Shown one piece after another: positions 32,729 to 41,956 of a DNA stretch of 64,000 bases. Source of the stretch: Saccharomycopsis fibuligera x Saccharomycopsis cf. fibuligera. Lineage: Eukaryota; Ascomycota; Saccharomycetes; Ascoideales; Saccharomycopsidaceae. The number at the start of each line of letters is the position of its first letter. Position 1 is the first letter of the stretch. Below the pieces are notes generated by a model. The model did no database searches and had not been told where the DNA came from. It worked only from the letters and a program-made list of their open reading frames with translations. A program made the position numbers and the translations under genes. The stretch is from assembly GCA_001936135.1 (NCBI GenBank), contig CP012817.1, forward strand, positions 1,488,001 through 1,552,000, read 5' to 3'.

Positions 32729-34198
32729 TCATGCAGCATCAGCAGTTTCCAAGGGAGTGCTGGATATTAAAGAAGTACTTCTAGTTGTCCGATTTTGTCT
32801 AATCACACTATTAGTGTTTTCATCTCTTATCAAAGCAATTCTCATAGTCGCCAATAAATTATTAGCCGCGTTGGAATGAGCATACACCGCCCCGTTAAAA
32901 GCAGTAGTTGCATCTTTGCCAATACTTGACTTGATCAACGCCACTCCGCCAGGATGGTTATGAACAAAGGGGGTAACGTCATGAACTACTCCTTTAATAA
33001 TGACAAGGGCTCGATTTGAAGTCTTGACTAATTTTTTAAATTCGTCAACTGTGACTAAAGGAAGTTTATTAATGGGGACACCCCAGCTCAACTTGGCCCG
33101 ATGTCTGTCAATGAGTCGCTGTTGATGTAGCACTGCACAGCGTTTGATAATTTCTTCATTAGTGCGATGTAGGCTTTTCACCCCTGAAATGTATTTGAAC
33201 CTAAAGCAAAGGTTAAGAAACCACTTGGTAGGATCATAACGGTAGTAAAAATATCCACCACGGTAGTCATTGGGGAATTGATGATGAAAATTATTGTACC
33301 CTTCACCGTAAGTTAACAATGAAACAATAAATGAGTCTCTAACAGTTTTTTTGTCCTCAAACGGTTGAGATCCAATCAAATGGCCCAATGAGTGAATTGA
33401 AAATACCGATTGTTGGACAGTAAAAGATCTAATTATTCCGGCATACACAAATCCTCCAAGATAGTCGTTCCAAAAATATCCTGCAATCAAGCTGGGCAAG
33501 GCAATTCCAAGCGTGAGATATAAGATGAGGTTGTTTCTGTCTTGCCATTCAATATATTTGTGATTGGCTAATAATTCCGGATCCTCCATGAAATGCTGCT
33601 GTTGTTGCTGATTAATATTGGTAACACTTTCTGCGCTTTTCAGACATTCAACACTTGCAACCTTTTCTCGCAACGATACATTTTCCAGCGCTTCCTCTTG
33701 CAAAAGCTTGATAATTCTGCGCTGTTTAACAATCCGCCAGCCAATATGAGCCCACCAAAAATTTTTTCGATAATTGTGAGGATCTTTATTAGTATCACAA
33801 TACTTGTGATGAAGCTTATGAATAGCAATGTAGTTCTTAACGGACTCAAGTCCGGCGGTAGAGCCCAAGAATGTAAAAAATGTAGGCAATAAGTTATAGC
33901 TTGGATCAATGGAATATGACCTGTGTGTCCAGTATCGATGATATCCAGCTGTGATGGCAAGCATGGATAAGTTGTAATTGACGGCGGCTAAGTAGAATGT
34001 TTTACTTTGGAGAGAAATATCGTAATAGTAAACAGCAGCTAGGGCAATGCCAGGTAGAACAAGATACTTGAATACGTTAAACCAATAAGTTCTAACAATT
34101 ATTAGCCGCACAAGCCGCACCACATGGTTAATGTTTCTTTTTATTTCTTTCTTTGTGGCCACTTTGGGTTGTTGATGCTTGATACTAGGCACGCTCAT
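32729..34198 (-). CDS. divergent acyl desaturase with C-terminal cytochrome b5 domain (Ole family)
   Basis: 489-aa membrane desaturase of the Ole1/SCD family fused to cytochrome b5. His box 1 (HRYWTH) and box 2 (HKLHH) are intact. Box 3 reads NNFHH instead of HNFHH. The upstream N-S-x-x-H ligand motif of the family reads HSLGH, so a His and an Asn appear exchanged. The box-2 lead-in WSRDH/WARDH of canonical enzymes is replaced by NYIAIH. The b5 domain (FVHNHPGG, GKDATTAF) is complete. ATG 34198 is used; the frame two codons upstream begins with GTG. Relatives make palmitoleate/oleate from acyl-CoA; this looks like the more distant paralogue type, so substrate and bond position are open. Confidence 0.85.
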   Translation of the reverse strand: MSVPSIKHQQPKVATKKEIKRNINHVVRLVRLIIVRTYWFNVFKYLVLPGIALAAVYYYDISLQSKTFYLAAVNYNLSMLAITAGYHRYWTHRSYSIDPSYNLLPTFFTFLGSTAGLESVKNYIAIHKLHHKYCDTNKDPHNYRKNFWWAHIGWRIVKQRRIIKLLQEEALENVSLREKVASVECLKSAESVTNINQQQQQHFMEDPELLANHKYIEWQDRNNLILYLTLGIALPSLIAGYFWNDYLGGFVYAGIIRSFTVQQSVFSIHSLGHLIGSQPFEDKKTVRDSFIVSLLTYGEGYNNFHHQFPNDYRGGYFYYRYDPTKWFLNLCFRFKYISGVKSLHRTNEEIIKRCAVLHQQRLIDRHRAKLSWGVPINKLPLVTVDEFKKLVKTSNRALVIIKGVVHDVTPFVHNHPGGVALIKSSIGKDATTAFNGAVYAHSNAANNLLATMRIALIRDENTNSVIRQNRTTRSTSLISSTPLETADAA

Positions 34199-34619
34199 AT
34201 TCACACTGCAAGATAGTGGTTGTGCTGTTTAACTGGTACCAAAAAAAAAAAAAAAAATTCCTGAAAAAAGGAAAAAAAAATTCTGGCAACGATGGTTAGA
34301 TATCTATGGTGCCAGGCAGGTTATAACAGCAGCAAAGTAAGACTAGAGGGCAGAAAATAATAGATGTGCGTATATTTAGTTAACAAGTGCGATTGTAGTT
34401 ACAATATTTTAATATTTTATTTTTTGCGTTTTCGTTTCTTTTTTAAACTGATCACCTGCGCTCCCCGCTCAACAAAACACTGGCCAACAGCCAACATCGA
34501 CTACAATGTGTACGACACAACAAATACAAGGCAGGAAACCTGGACACGAATTAATGACTAAACTATGAATGAAAGTAACTAAAAACAGAATAAAAAACAG
34601 AATCAACCACTACTATCCG
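34199..34619. other. spacer between GPI8 and the desaturase gene
   Basis: Desaturase promoter and GPI8 3' flank, with a poly-A run (about 34240-34257) near the desaturase start. In frame with GPI8, directly after its stop, 18 mostly hydrophobic codons remain open (34617-34566). Confidence 0.5.
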
Positions 34620-35615
34620 TTATTTATCATGGTTAATCAACGACAACAAGTCATCTTCCACCTCATCAACCAACACTTTCTGTACTGATCCAAAGAAATC
34701 CGTAAGCAACACATTGGAGACGTTTCTCCTAAACAAGTCCGTTCTAATACCAGCATGACTGTGCACATTTTCAAATGTGTATGTGTCAAATAAGTCCTGA
34801 AGTGTCTGGTTGGAGTTTTTGTTGACGTTTTCTAAAAAGTCTAAGTTGTAGTAAGTAAATCTATCAATAACGGCAACTCCAATTTCCACATCTGAGTGAT
34901 GCGAATAAGAGGATTCATCAAGTTCAGAAGAACCCACTGCCAAAATGTTTGGAGAGTAAAATTTGGAATACATGGTATTGGCTTGACATGTATCAATCAT
35001 GAACAAAATCTCATTGTACCTTTTCTTCTCAAACATCTGCTCAAAAGCGTCTGCCAAATCATAAGACCCAATCTCCTCTGCATCTTGAAACTTCAAGAAC
35101 TCGTCACCACCGTGCCCCGTCATATAAATAAAGATGTTGGAGTTCTCATCTGTAAGCAATCTTTTAGAACGAGGATGTTCAGGGCCCCATCTGTCAGTAA
35201 GCAACCGGATGAAGTTTTCCACCGTAACTTCATAGCCACGGTAATCTACTTCGACGCTATCGCCATAAAGGTCAATGGCTCTATCAGCATTATTGAAAAC
35301 TGCTCCCGGAAAGGCGTTACGGGAATTGCAAGCCACGTCGTCCGCCAACATCAAGATAATCTGGGAGTCAGGGATCCCAAGTCGTTTCACCGTACGATAC
35401 ATTGAAAGAACGTTAGCCATGTGGCGATAGTTGAACCAGAACCGTGATGTTGACACAAGCACTGCCCAGTTATTCGTATGTGTGGATTCATCAATGGGCT
35501 GCTGTTGATCTTGATCTTGTTGTTGCTGCGAAGTGGTGTTTTTGGTACCAATGGGCGAGCAGAGGGTGTGGACCACTATAGTCAATAGCACAAGCAAGGG
35601 ACTAAAGAGACGCAT
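34620..35615 (-). CDS. GPI8: Gpi8, catalytic subunit of GPI transamidase
   Basis: Caspase-like cysteine protease (family C13) that cuts the GPI-attachment signal and transfers the protein to the GPI anchor in the ER lumen. The 331-aa product has a clear signal peptide (MRLFSPLLVLLTIVVHTLCS), the NWAVLVSTSRFWFNYRH start of the protease domain, catalytic His168 in YMTGHGGDEF and Cys210 in MIDTCQANTMYSKF, and the family block SPNILAVGSSELDESSYSHH. It ends about 80 residues earlier than S. cerevisiae Gpi8 and lacks the C-terminal membrane helix known there. The catalytic domain appears whole. Confidence 0.93.
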   Translation of the reverse strand: MRLFSPLLVLLTIVVHTLCSPIGTKNTTSQQQQDQDQQQPIDESTHTNNWAVLVSTSRFWFNYRHMANVLSMYRTVKRLGIPDSQIILMLADDVACNSRNAFPGAVFNNADRAIDLYGDSVEVDYRGYEVTVENFIRLLTDRWGPEHPRSKRLLTDENSNIFIYMTGHGGDEFLKFQDAEEIGSYDLADAFEQMFEKKRYNEILFMIDTCQANTMYSKFYSPNILAVGSSELDESSYSHHSDVEIGVAVIDRFTYYNLDFLENVNKNSNQTLQDLFDTYTFENVHSHAGIRTDLFRRNVSNVLLTDFFGSVQKVLVDEVEDDLLSLINHDK

Positions 35616-35826
35616 ATTGTTAGAATATATGACGGTAATGGCAATGTCGATAACGCTGAGCTGTACAACTTTCCGTAGATTGTAGACAACAGTGATTGTT
35701 CCATCTGCTGAAAGCGACTAAAGGCTTATCATTATAGCTACAATTTGTAAGCTGTTTCTGGCGTTTGTTTTAGTGAAAATAATGTCACGTGTCACTGACA
35801 CTTTCCGAAAAAGAAAAAAAATTCTG

Positions 35827-35888
<62 letters not shown>

Positions 35889-35971
35889 GTACTCAAGATC
35901 AAGATCAAGGTCGAAGAAACGCGGGCAACAGCGTCTAGCTCAAATACCGCTGTATATTAGCAAATCCAAAA
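35616..35971. promoter_or_regulatory. divergent promoter GPI8/IRC3 with (GAT)n
   Basis: Holds a (GAT)n microsatellite of about 19 units (35831-35888) and a TCACGTGT element (35785-35792) with the CACGTG core bound by Cbf1-type bHLH factors. Confidence 0.6.
35831..35888. repeat. (GAT)n microsatellite, about 19 units
   Basis: Uninterrupted trinucleotide run in the GPI8/IRC3 promoter. Confidence 0.95.
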
Positions 35972-38920
35972 ATGACCTCTTTGCTCGCCACGCGGCGAGA
36001 GTGGCTTTTCCAAAAGACTGCTCGTTGTTACTTATCCGCAACGAGGTCGTATCATCACAAGGATAGCAAAAGAGCACAAGCTGAAAATACGCCCAACAAA
36101 TCAATAAATTCTTCTCTCCGTAATAAAATACGTAAACCAATTACAAACGAAAATTGTGCCAACGTACCTCATGATCTGGTTAACCAAAATAAAAAAAAGA
36201 GGAATTTTCCTACTTATGATACAAACCGAAACAATAATTACACATACAAATCACCCAAGGATGCGAATCATATTGATTTTGATCGCCAGCGAGACCAAAC
36301 CATTCTCACAGAATACGATCGGTTTCCGTATCTAAAAAAGCCAAATCATTATAGTAACAATAAATATGTCCAAAAGTGCACTAAGCCATACACTATTAAA
36401 CCATGGGAGAAAAGTGAGAAGTATAATTTTGTCAAAAAGTATTCTAAACCATATAAGTCTGATGAAAACAGTCACCAGGATTTCAAAAAATATGCTGCGT
36501 CATACATTGAATCAAATAAATTTAAGAAAAGTTCAAACAAACCATACAAGGAGTTTTACGACAGAGATCATAGAAATGATTACAGGTATAGTCTCAATAA
36601 CGGTTACAATAGCAGTTCCAAAAGTAAGAGCCCATACAAAAGCAGATCCAGATTACCATTAAACGACAAAGCACCTAACCGGATGGGAGCATATGGAAAC
36701 CTTGGCGGTGCTTTTGTCAAAAACTATGAAGCTATAGCAGATGCACCAAGCGATATAAATCATCAAGTTGGTATTTCAGAGCAATCACAAGACATTGTCG
36801 TACCTGCGGCACCAGAAACTGATATTTTTGAAGATGACACCAGCAGTATGAAGCTAAGACCCTACCAAAAAGACTGCATCAAAAGTTGTTTGCAAGCTTT
36901 TAGCGAAGGCAAAAGAAGATTAGCAGTTAGTTTAGCTACCGGTGGTGGGAAAACAGTCATTTTCAGCAACTTGATAAAGTACATCAAACCAATAGACGAC
37001 AATCAAGGTGATAAAGTTCTTATTCTTGTACATCGTCGAGAATTAGCCATGCAAGCATTGAAAACTTGTATGTCAGTAATGCCTGACAAAACAGTTGATA
37101 TGGATTTGGGTACAAATAAGGCGCGTACATGGTCCGCTGATATTGTTGTGGCTTCCATACAAACCCTTTTATCTCAGGAAAGATTACTTCAGTATAACCC
37201 AGATGATTTTAAGCTTATTATTATCGATGAAGCACATCATGCAGCAGCAGATTCATACGTTTCCATCCTAAAGCATTTTGGTGCAGACACTAAGACTTCT
37301 AGAGTCGCGGTGGTTGGGTTTTCAGCAACATTAGTTAGACATGATGGTAAAGCGCTTTCAAATTCAATGGACCATATTGTTTTTCATAAAGGAGTTGATG
37401 ATATGATTAATGATGGATGGTTATGTGATGCGAAATTTACCACTGTAAATACACATATTGATTTATCATCTGTTAGTAAACGGGCAGGTGATTTTGCCAT
37501 TGCTAGTTTATCCAAAGCGATAAACACTACCTCTTCCAACGATTTAATTTTGAAAAGCTATTTGAAATTCAAAGCTATTCATCACTTCAAATCAACCTTG
37601 CTTTTTGGAGTTGATGTTTCCCATATCAAAAACTTGTGTGCTTTGTTTAATGCCAATGGTGTTAGGGCAGAATTTATTAGTGGCACCACAAGCCAAAAAA
37701 AGAGAGATGATACGGTGGAAGAGTTTCGAAATGGAAAGATTCCAGTATTGATGAATTGTGGCGTATTCACTGAAGGAACAGATATTCCAAACATTGATTG
37801 CATCTTACTTGCAAGGCCTACAAAGTCCCCCGGTTTATTATTGCAAATGATTGGTAGAGGATTAAGAAAACATCAAGGTAAACAAACTTGTAACATCATT
37901 GATTTTGTCTCATCTTGTGATACCGGAGTGGCATCTGTGCCAACATTATTAGGACTTGATCCTGAGATGCTTGTTCAAGAAGTCTCCTTAATGGATTTGA
38001 AAACAATGAAGCAAAAGATGGATGAAGAACGTCGTGAAAAACTTGAAAGGGAACATAAAGAAGAGCTCGACTCCGTCTTACCAAGCACTATCAGAGGATC
38101 GGTTAATTTTAACTCATTCCAATCATTGCAGGACTACATGTTCAATAACAATAAAAAATATAGTGGTGTTGGTGTTGCTTCACCATTATCACCATCATCA
38201 TCAAGTTTAACCTCAGCCAATGATAATGACAAGGACAAAGATAGCATTGCGTTTTATAAAGATTCGTTAGTTTGGCTTCGAATTGGTAAAGATACCTGGG
38301 CAACTCAACTCTTCAACCATGGATTATATTTTCGTATAACTAGACACCTAGTCACAGCAAAAGATCTTTATACTCAACTAGTGGTTGAGTCCACAGAGTT
38401 GAAACAAAAACCCAAGTATAAATACAGTGCTATACAATATGTACGTAATTTGCATTATCCCGGATATTCTTCCACTGCAGTGATCACAGACTGTATGTCC
38501 TTATATACAGTCATACGAGCAGTTCATACTACGTTTAAAAGCACTTCGTACCTGAATTATCAAAACAGTTTGAAATTTGCGTCACGGCGTAATGCACCAG
38601 CTACCAGGAACCAAATAAAATTTTTGAACAATTATCTTGAAGATATTGCTGCGAAAGATGCCAAGATAGAACAGTATGTTAAGAATGAAAAATTTTCACA
38701 GGCTTGGGAAGCTACGGTAAATAATTTCACAAAGGGACTTTGTGGAGATTTGATTTTTGTTACCTTAGTGGCGGGTCAATTGTATATGAAAAATTTGGCT
38801 CACTTGATTGCGAAAGTCAGCTTGAATGCTGACGATGGAGTTTCAAATGATGGTAAGTCAAAGAAGAATTTATTGGATAATGTTTCATTGATGGATATTA
38901 AAGTTGGGGAGTTGAGATGA
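35972..38920 (+). CDS. IRC3: Irc3-like mitochondrial superfamily 2 helicase with long N-terminal extension
   Basis: Irc3 is a mitochondrial branch-migrating DNA helicase needed for mtDNA stability. The 982-aa product begins with a basic presequence (MTSLLATRREWLFQKTARCY). The helicase core starts near residue 292 (LRPYQKDCI), with Walker A ATGGGKT (about 323-329), DEAH (about 418-421), motif III SAT in GFSATLVRHD and motif VI QMIGRGLRKHQG. A C-terminal extension follows, as in Irc3. The stretch between presequence and core is about 240 residues of Lys/Tyr/Asn/Ser-rich sequence with repeated KPY and SPY units, which the S. cerevisiae protein (about 689 aa) does not have at this length. Confidence 0.9.
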   Translation: MTSLLATRREWLFQKTARCYLSATRSYHHKDSKRAQAENTPNKSINSSLRNKIRKPITNENCANVPHDLVNQNKKKRNFPTYDTNRNNNYTYKSPKDANHIDFDRQRDQTILTEYDRFPYLKKPNHYSNNKYVQKCTKPYTIKPWEKSEKYNFVKKYSKPYKSDENSHQDFKKYAASYIESNKFKKSSNKPYKEFYDRDHRNDYRYSLNNGYNSSSKSKSPYKSRSRLPLNDKAPNRMGAYGNLGGAFVKNYEAIADAPSDINHQVGISEQSQDIVVPAAPETDIFEDDTSSMKLRPYQKDCIKSCLQAFSEGKRRLAVSLATGGGKTVIFSNLIKYIKPIDDNQGDKVLILVHRRELAMQALKTCMSVMPDKTVDMDLGTNKARTWSADIVVASIQTLLSQERLLQYNPDDFKLIIIDEAHHAAADSYVSILKHFGADTKTSRVAVVGFSATLVRHDGKALSNSMDHIVFHKGVDDMINDGWLCDAKFTTVNTHIDLSSVSKRAGDFAIASLSKAINTTSSNDLILKSYLKFKAIHHFKSTLLFGVDVSHIKNLCALFNANGVRAEFISGTTSQKKRDDTVEEFRNGKIPVLMNCGVFTEGTDIPNIDCILLARPTKSPGLLLQMIGRGLRKHQGKQTCNIIDFVSSCDTGVASVPTLLGLDPEMLVQEVSLMDLKTMKQKMDEERREKLEREHKEELDSVLPSTIRGSVNFNSFQSLQDYMFNNNKKYSGVGVASPLSPSSSSLTSANDNDKDKDSIAFYKDSLVWLRIGKDTWATQLFNHGLYFRITRHLVTAKDLYTQLVVESTELKQKPKYKYSAIQYVRNLHYPGYSSTAVITDCMSLYTVIRAVHTTFKSTSYLNYQNSLKFASRRNAPATRNQIKFLNNYLEDIAAKDAKIEQYVKNEKFSQAWEATVNNFTKGLCGDLIFVTLVAGQLYMKNLAHLIAKVSLNADDGVSNDGKSKKNLLDNVSLMDIKVGELR

Positions 38921-39120
38921 TGTGCAGTTTAGTACTTTTAGCCATAGGTGCAACGAGAATCTGCGGTAGCAATTCATGTATAATATTGACTATAGACATT
39001 ACTTTTATTTTTACTTTTAATCCATACTATATAGTTGGCAAGAAATACAGTTTTCTAGCTCACTATATTAAAAACAGTTTTAATAATAAATGTCTGCGAG
39101 TAGTAACATCAAATCCAGTT

Positions 39121-39155
<35 letters not shown>

Positions 39156-40453
39156 TTTTGTTTTTTCAATCTCAATTCACTCTTATTAAAATCTTAATAT
39201 TCTGCAATGCGCAATTGACTTGGAACATTATCAATGAATATTTGAAATATTATTTACGATATCTGCGATGTCAAATCATTTAGAGGAAGAATAGAGACTT
39301 TTAGAGTTCACAAAAATGACTATTTTTCCTACAAATAAACTGTATGTAAACCTATCAGCAGGTATGATTTTTGACCATGGCATTTAAACTTTAATAATAA
39401 AAGCAAAAAGAACTGGAATTCCTTCATTATCGATTCTCAATGTTAATACCTTTATAATCATCTAAGCAATTAATCTCTTAGCATGTGTTTTGTGCACGTG
39501 CTACGGTCAACAAGGTCTCTTTCTATAAAATACATCTTGGATTTTACTACTGCATCATAATAATTAAGGATCGCTAATGGAAGTAATAATAGTAACGGTA
39601 TATAATGTAATGAATATAAACCCCATACTTAGTAGGGCGCACAAAACTCATTAATACGCCTAGCTATACTATAAAATTTACAAGCTCTTCCAATATCCAC
39701 GGTAAGTCAAAAATCATGTTTCAGATAATTGCAATCACCCTTATTTCCACAGAGGTTATTATGATTATAACCCTTATTTCCACAGAGGTTATGATGATTA
39801 TAACGTATTAATATAACTACAAGCAGAAATAATTTTATAAATAGAGTCATTGTAAAAATAAAAATAATGTTAGATAAAAAAAACAAAAAGACATAAAATT
39901 TTAAACCCACGCTAGAAAAAATGATGAAAAATAACAATATATAACAATATAACAGCATAAAGATATACGATAAAACAAAAGAGTAAAAAAATTAAAATAT
40001 AAATAAAAAATAAAAGCACTTATAAACACCCACAATATAAATATAAATATAAAGATAAAAGTACACAAAGGAAGGCGAAAAGAAAAAAGTAGCAACAAAT
40101 AAATAAATAAAAAAGAATCTAAAAGGTGACAATAATTGATAGAAGGATAAAGAAAAGAACAAAAAAAAAGCAGTAAGTGAGTAGAAAAACGACAGTGAAA
40201 AATGTTAAATCAACAATATAATAACATAATAACACAAACAATGCAGCATAGAAAAAAATGCAGAATTCCGTTGAAACTTGACTTAAAAAAAAAGCAAAGG
40301 GATCAGCATGCACATCGACCAAACTTGCAGCTAATGACATTCTGTAATGGAATTAGTTTCCTTGTATTATCTAGCGTTTCGCAAAAACATGCAACTCAGT
40401 AGCATATCTTCAATTAAAGATAATAGCAACAAGCAAATCAAGCCACCAAATGC
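38921..40453. other. convergent spacer IRC3/IRE1
   Basis: 1.5 kb of very AT-rich 3' sequence. It has a 30-nt poly-T run (39125-39154) and a tandem pair (about 39734-39800, unit containing CCCTTATTTCCACAGAGG). Hydrophobic minus-strand frames at 39707-40340 look like base-composition artefacts. Confidence 0.55.
39734..39800. repeat. two-copy tandem repeat, about 33 bp unit
   Basis: CCCTTATTTCCACAGAGG followed by TTATTATGATTATAA or TTATGATGATTATAA, twice in succession. Confidence 0.85.
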
Positions 40454-41894
40454 TCAATGAAAGAAACTTTCAAAATCACTCTTCATATTATCTTCAATAA
40501 AATAATAACAGTAAATCAACAACGAAGGAAACAATCCACTAAAAAACTCATAAAAATTTTCTTCGGTAATATGAAACTCTTCCGGAATCTCATTAATGTG
40601 ATGATACTTGTTTCTAATAACTCTTAACAAATCCAACAACTTTGAACAATCATACTTGCGGAAACTGTTGATATTAGCAAAGAATTTAGCATCAAAATGT
40701 TCCTTCCAATCATTTGCCTCAAATACTTTGTTTGAATATTTTTCAAATTTTAAAATTATCGGTGAGTCTCTGGCTAAAATGTTCAATTTATCGGAAATTT
40801 TTAGCAAAAATTCAATTTTCTTGTCATTGTTCCAAAAGAATGGATGCTTTAAAATTAGTTCTGTAGTCAATCTCTTTCTAGGATTGGAATCCAACATTAT
40901 AGAAATCAAATCTTTAGCCTCTGCCTCAGCAGTAGGTAATGTCAAGCCTAGTTGATCCAAGTTAAATTTGTTTTGTAAAATATTAGATTCTCGATTATAT
41001 TTATCACCAAATGGATGTTTCCCTCTAGACAAAATATAGTAAAATACCAACCCCAAGCTAAAAATATCGACTGCTTTACTGACCCGAGAGTTGTTCCCCT
41101 CAGTTAATAATTCAGGAGCTCTCCAACCTGACGTGCCAGACGCGGTCGTTCCTCTAAATGAAGATTGATCCGGTTCCAATTTCTTGCAAAGTCCAAAATC
41201 CGAAATTAAAACTCTCAAGGCTTTAGTCTTGGAGGGCGTTACTAGAATGTTTTGTGGTTTAATATCCCGATGAACAATATTCAATTTATGCAAATGATGT
41301 AATCCACTTGTCATTTGATATAATATGTCTTGAAAGTTTTCAAATAGCAAATTATCATTGATTATGGTATATTTGAATGCTTCGATCTTAGCGGAAACGT
41401 CATTGTTTATATTAGCCATTGTTGTAGTTGACGAGCTTAACCCGCTCTTAACCACGGTGTTTGTCCTTGTTGTGGCTGTAGTTCCATCAATATCTTGACA
41501 AGCTTCAATAACTGATCGATTTTCCACTAAATCTTCTAAATTTGCAGAACATAATTCCAAAGCAATATACAAAAATCGATCACTTTGACGCGAACAAAAA
41601 TATCTTATGACGTTTGGATGATCGTCGCTTTCTTGTAATAGTGTTACTTCATGTGATGCAACATCATAAAAGTCAATCAACATTCTTTTAACCGCTACTG
41701 GTCGGTTTTCAAAAGTTCCTTTATATACAACAGTGCCATGAGATCCATATCCTAGTATGTCATCGGATATAACAAGTCTCGACTTGCCCAATTCGTTTCT
41801 GTTGTTTTGTTTCACAACAAGTTCAATATCATTTCCGTTAATTATCTGTTCATCCAAATTAGAAATGTTGTTGTTGTTACTATTATTATTGTTG

Positions 41895-41956
<62 letters not shown>

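Noticed and set aside
39734-39800. Tandem 33-bp repeat considered as part of an RNA gene or mobile-element end
   Set aside because: No tRNA-like boxes, no terminal repeats or coding sequence nearby; a simple local duplication explains it.
39707-40340. Minus-strand hydrophobic frames between IRC3 and IRE1
   Set aside because: Phe/Ile/Leu runs are what AT-rich sequence encodes by chance; no ATG context or family signal.
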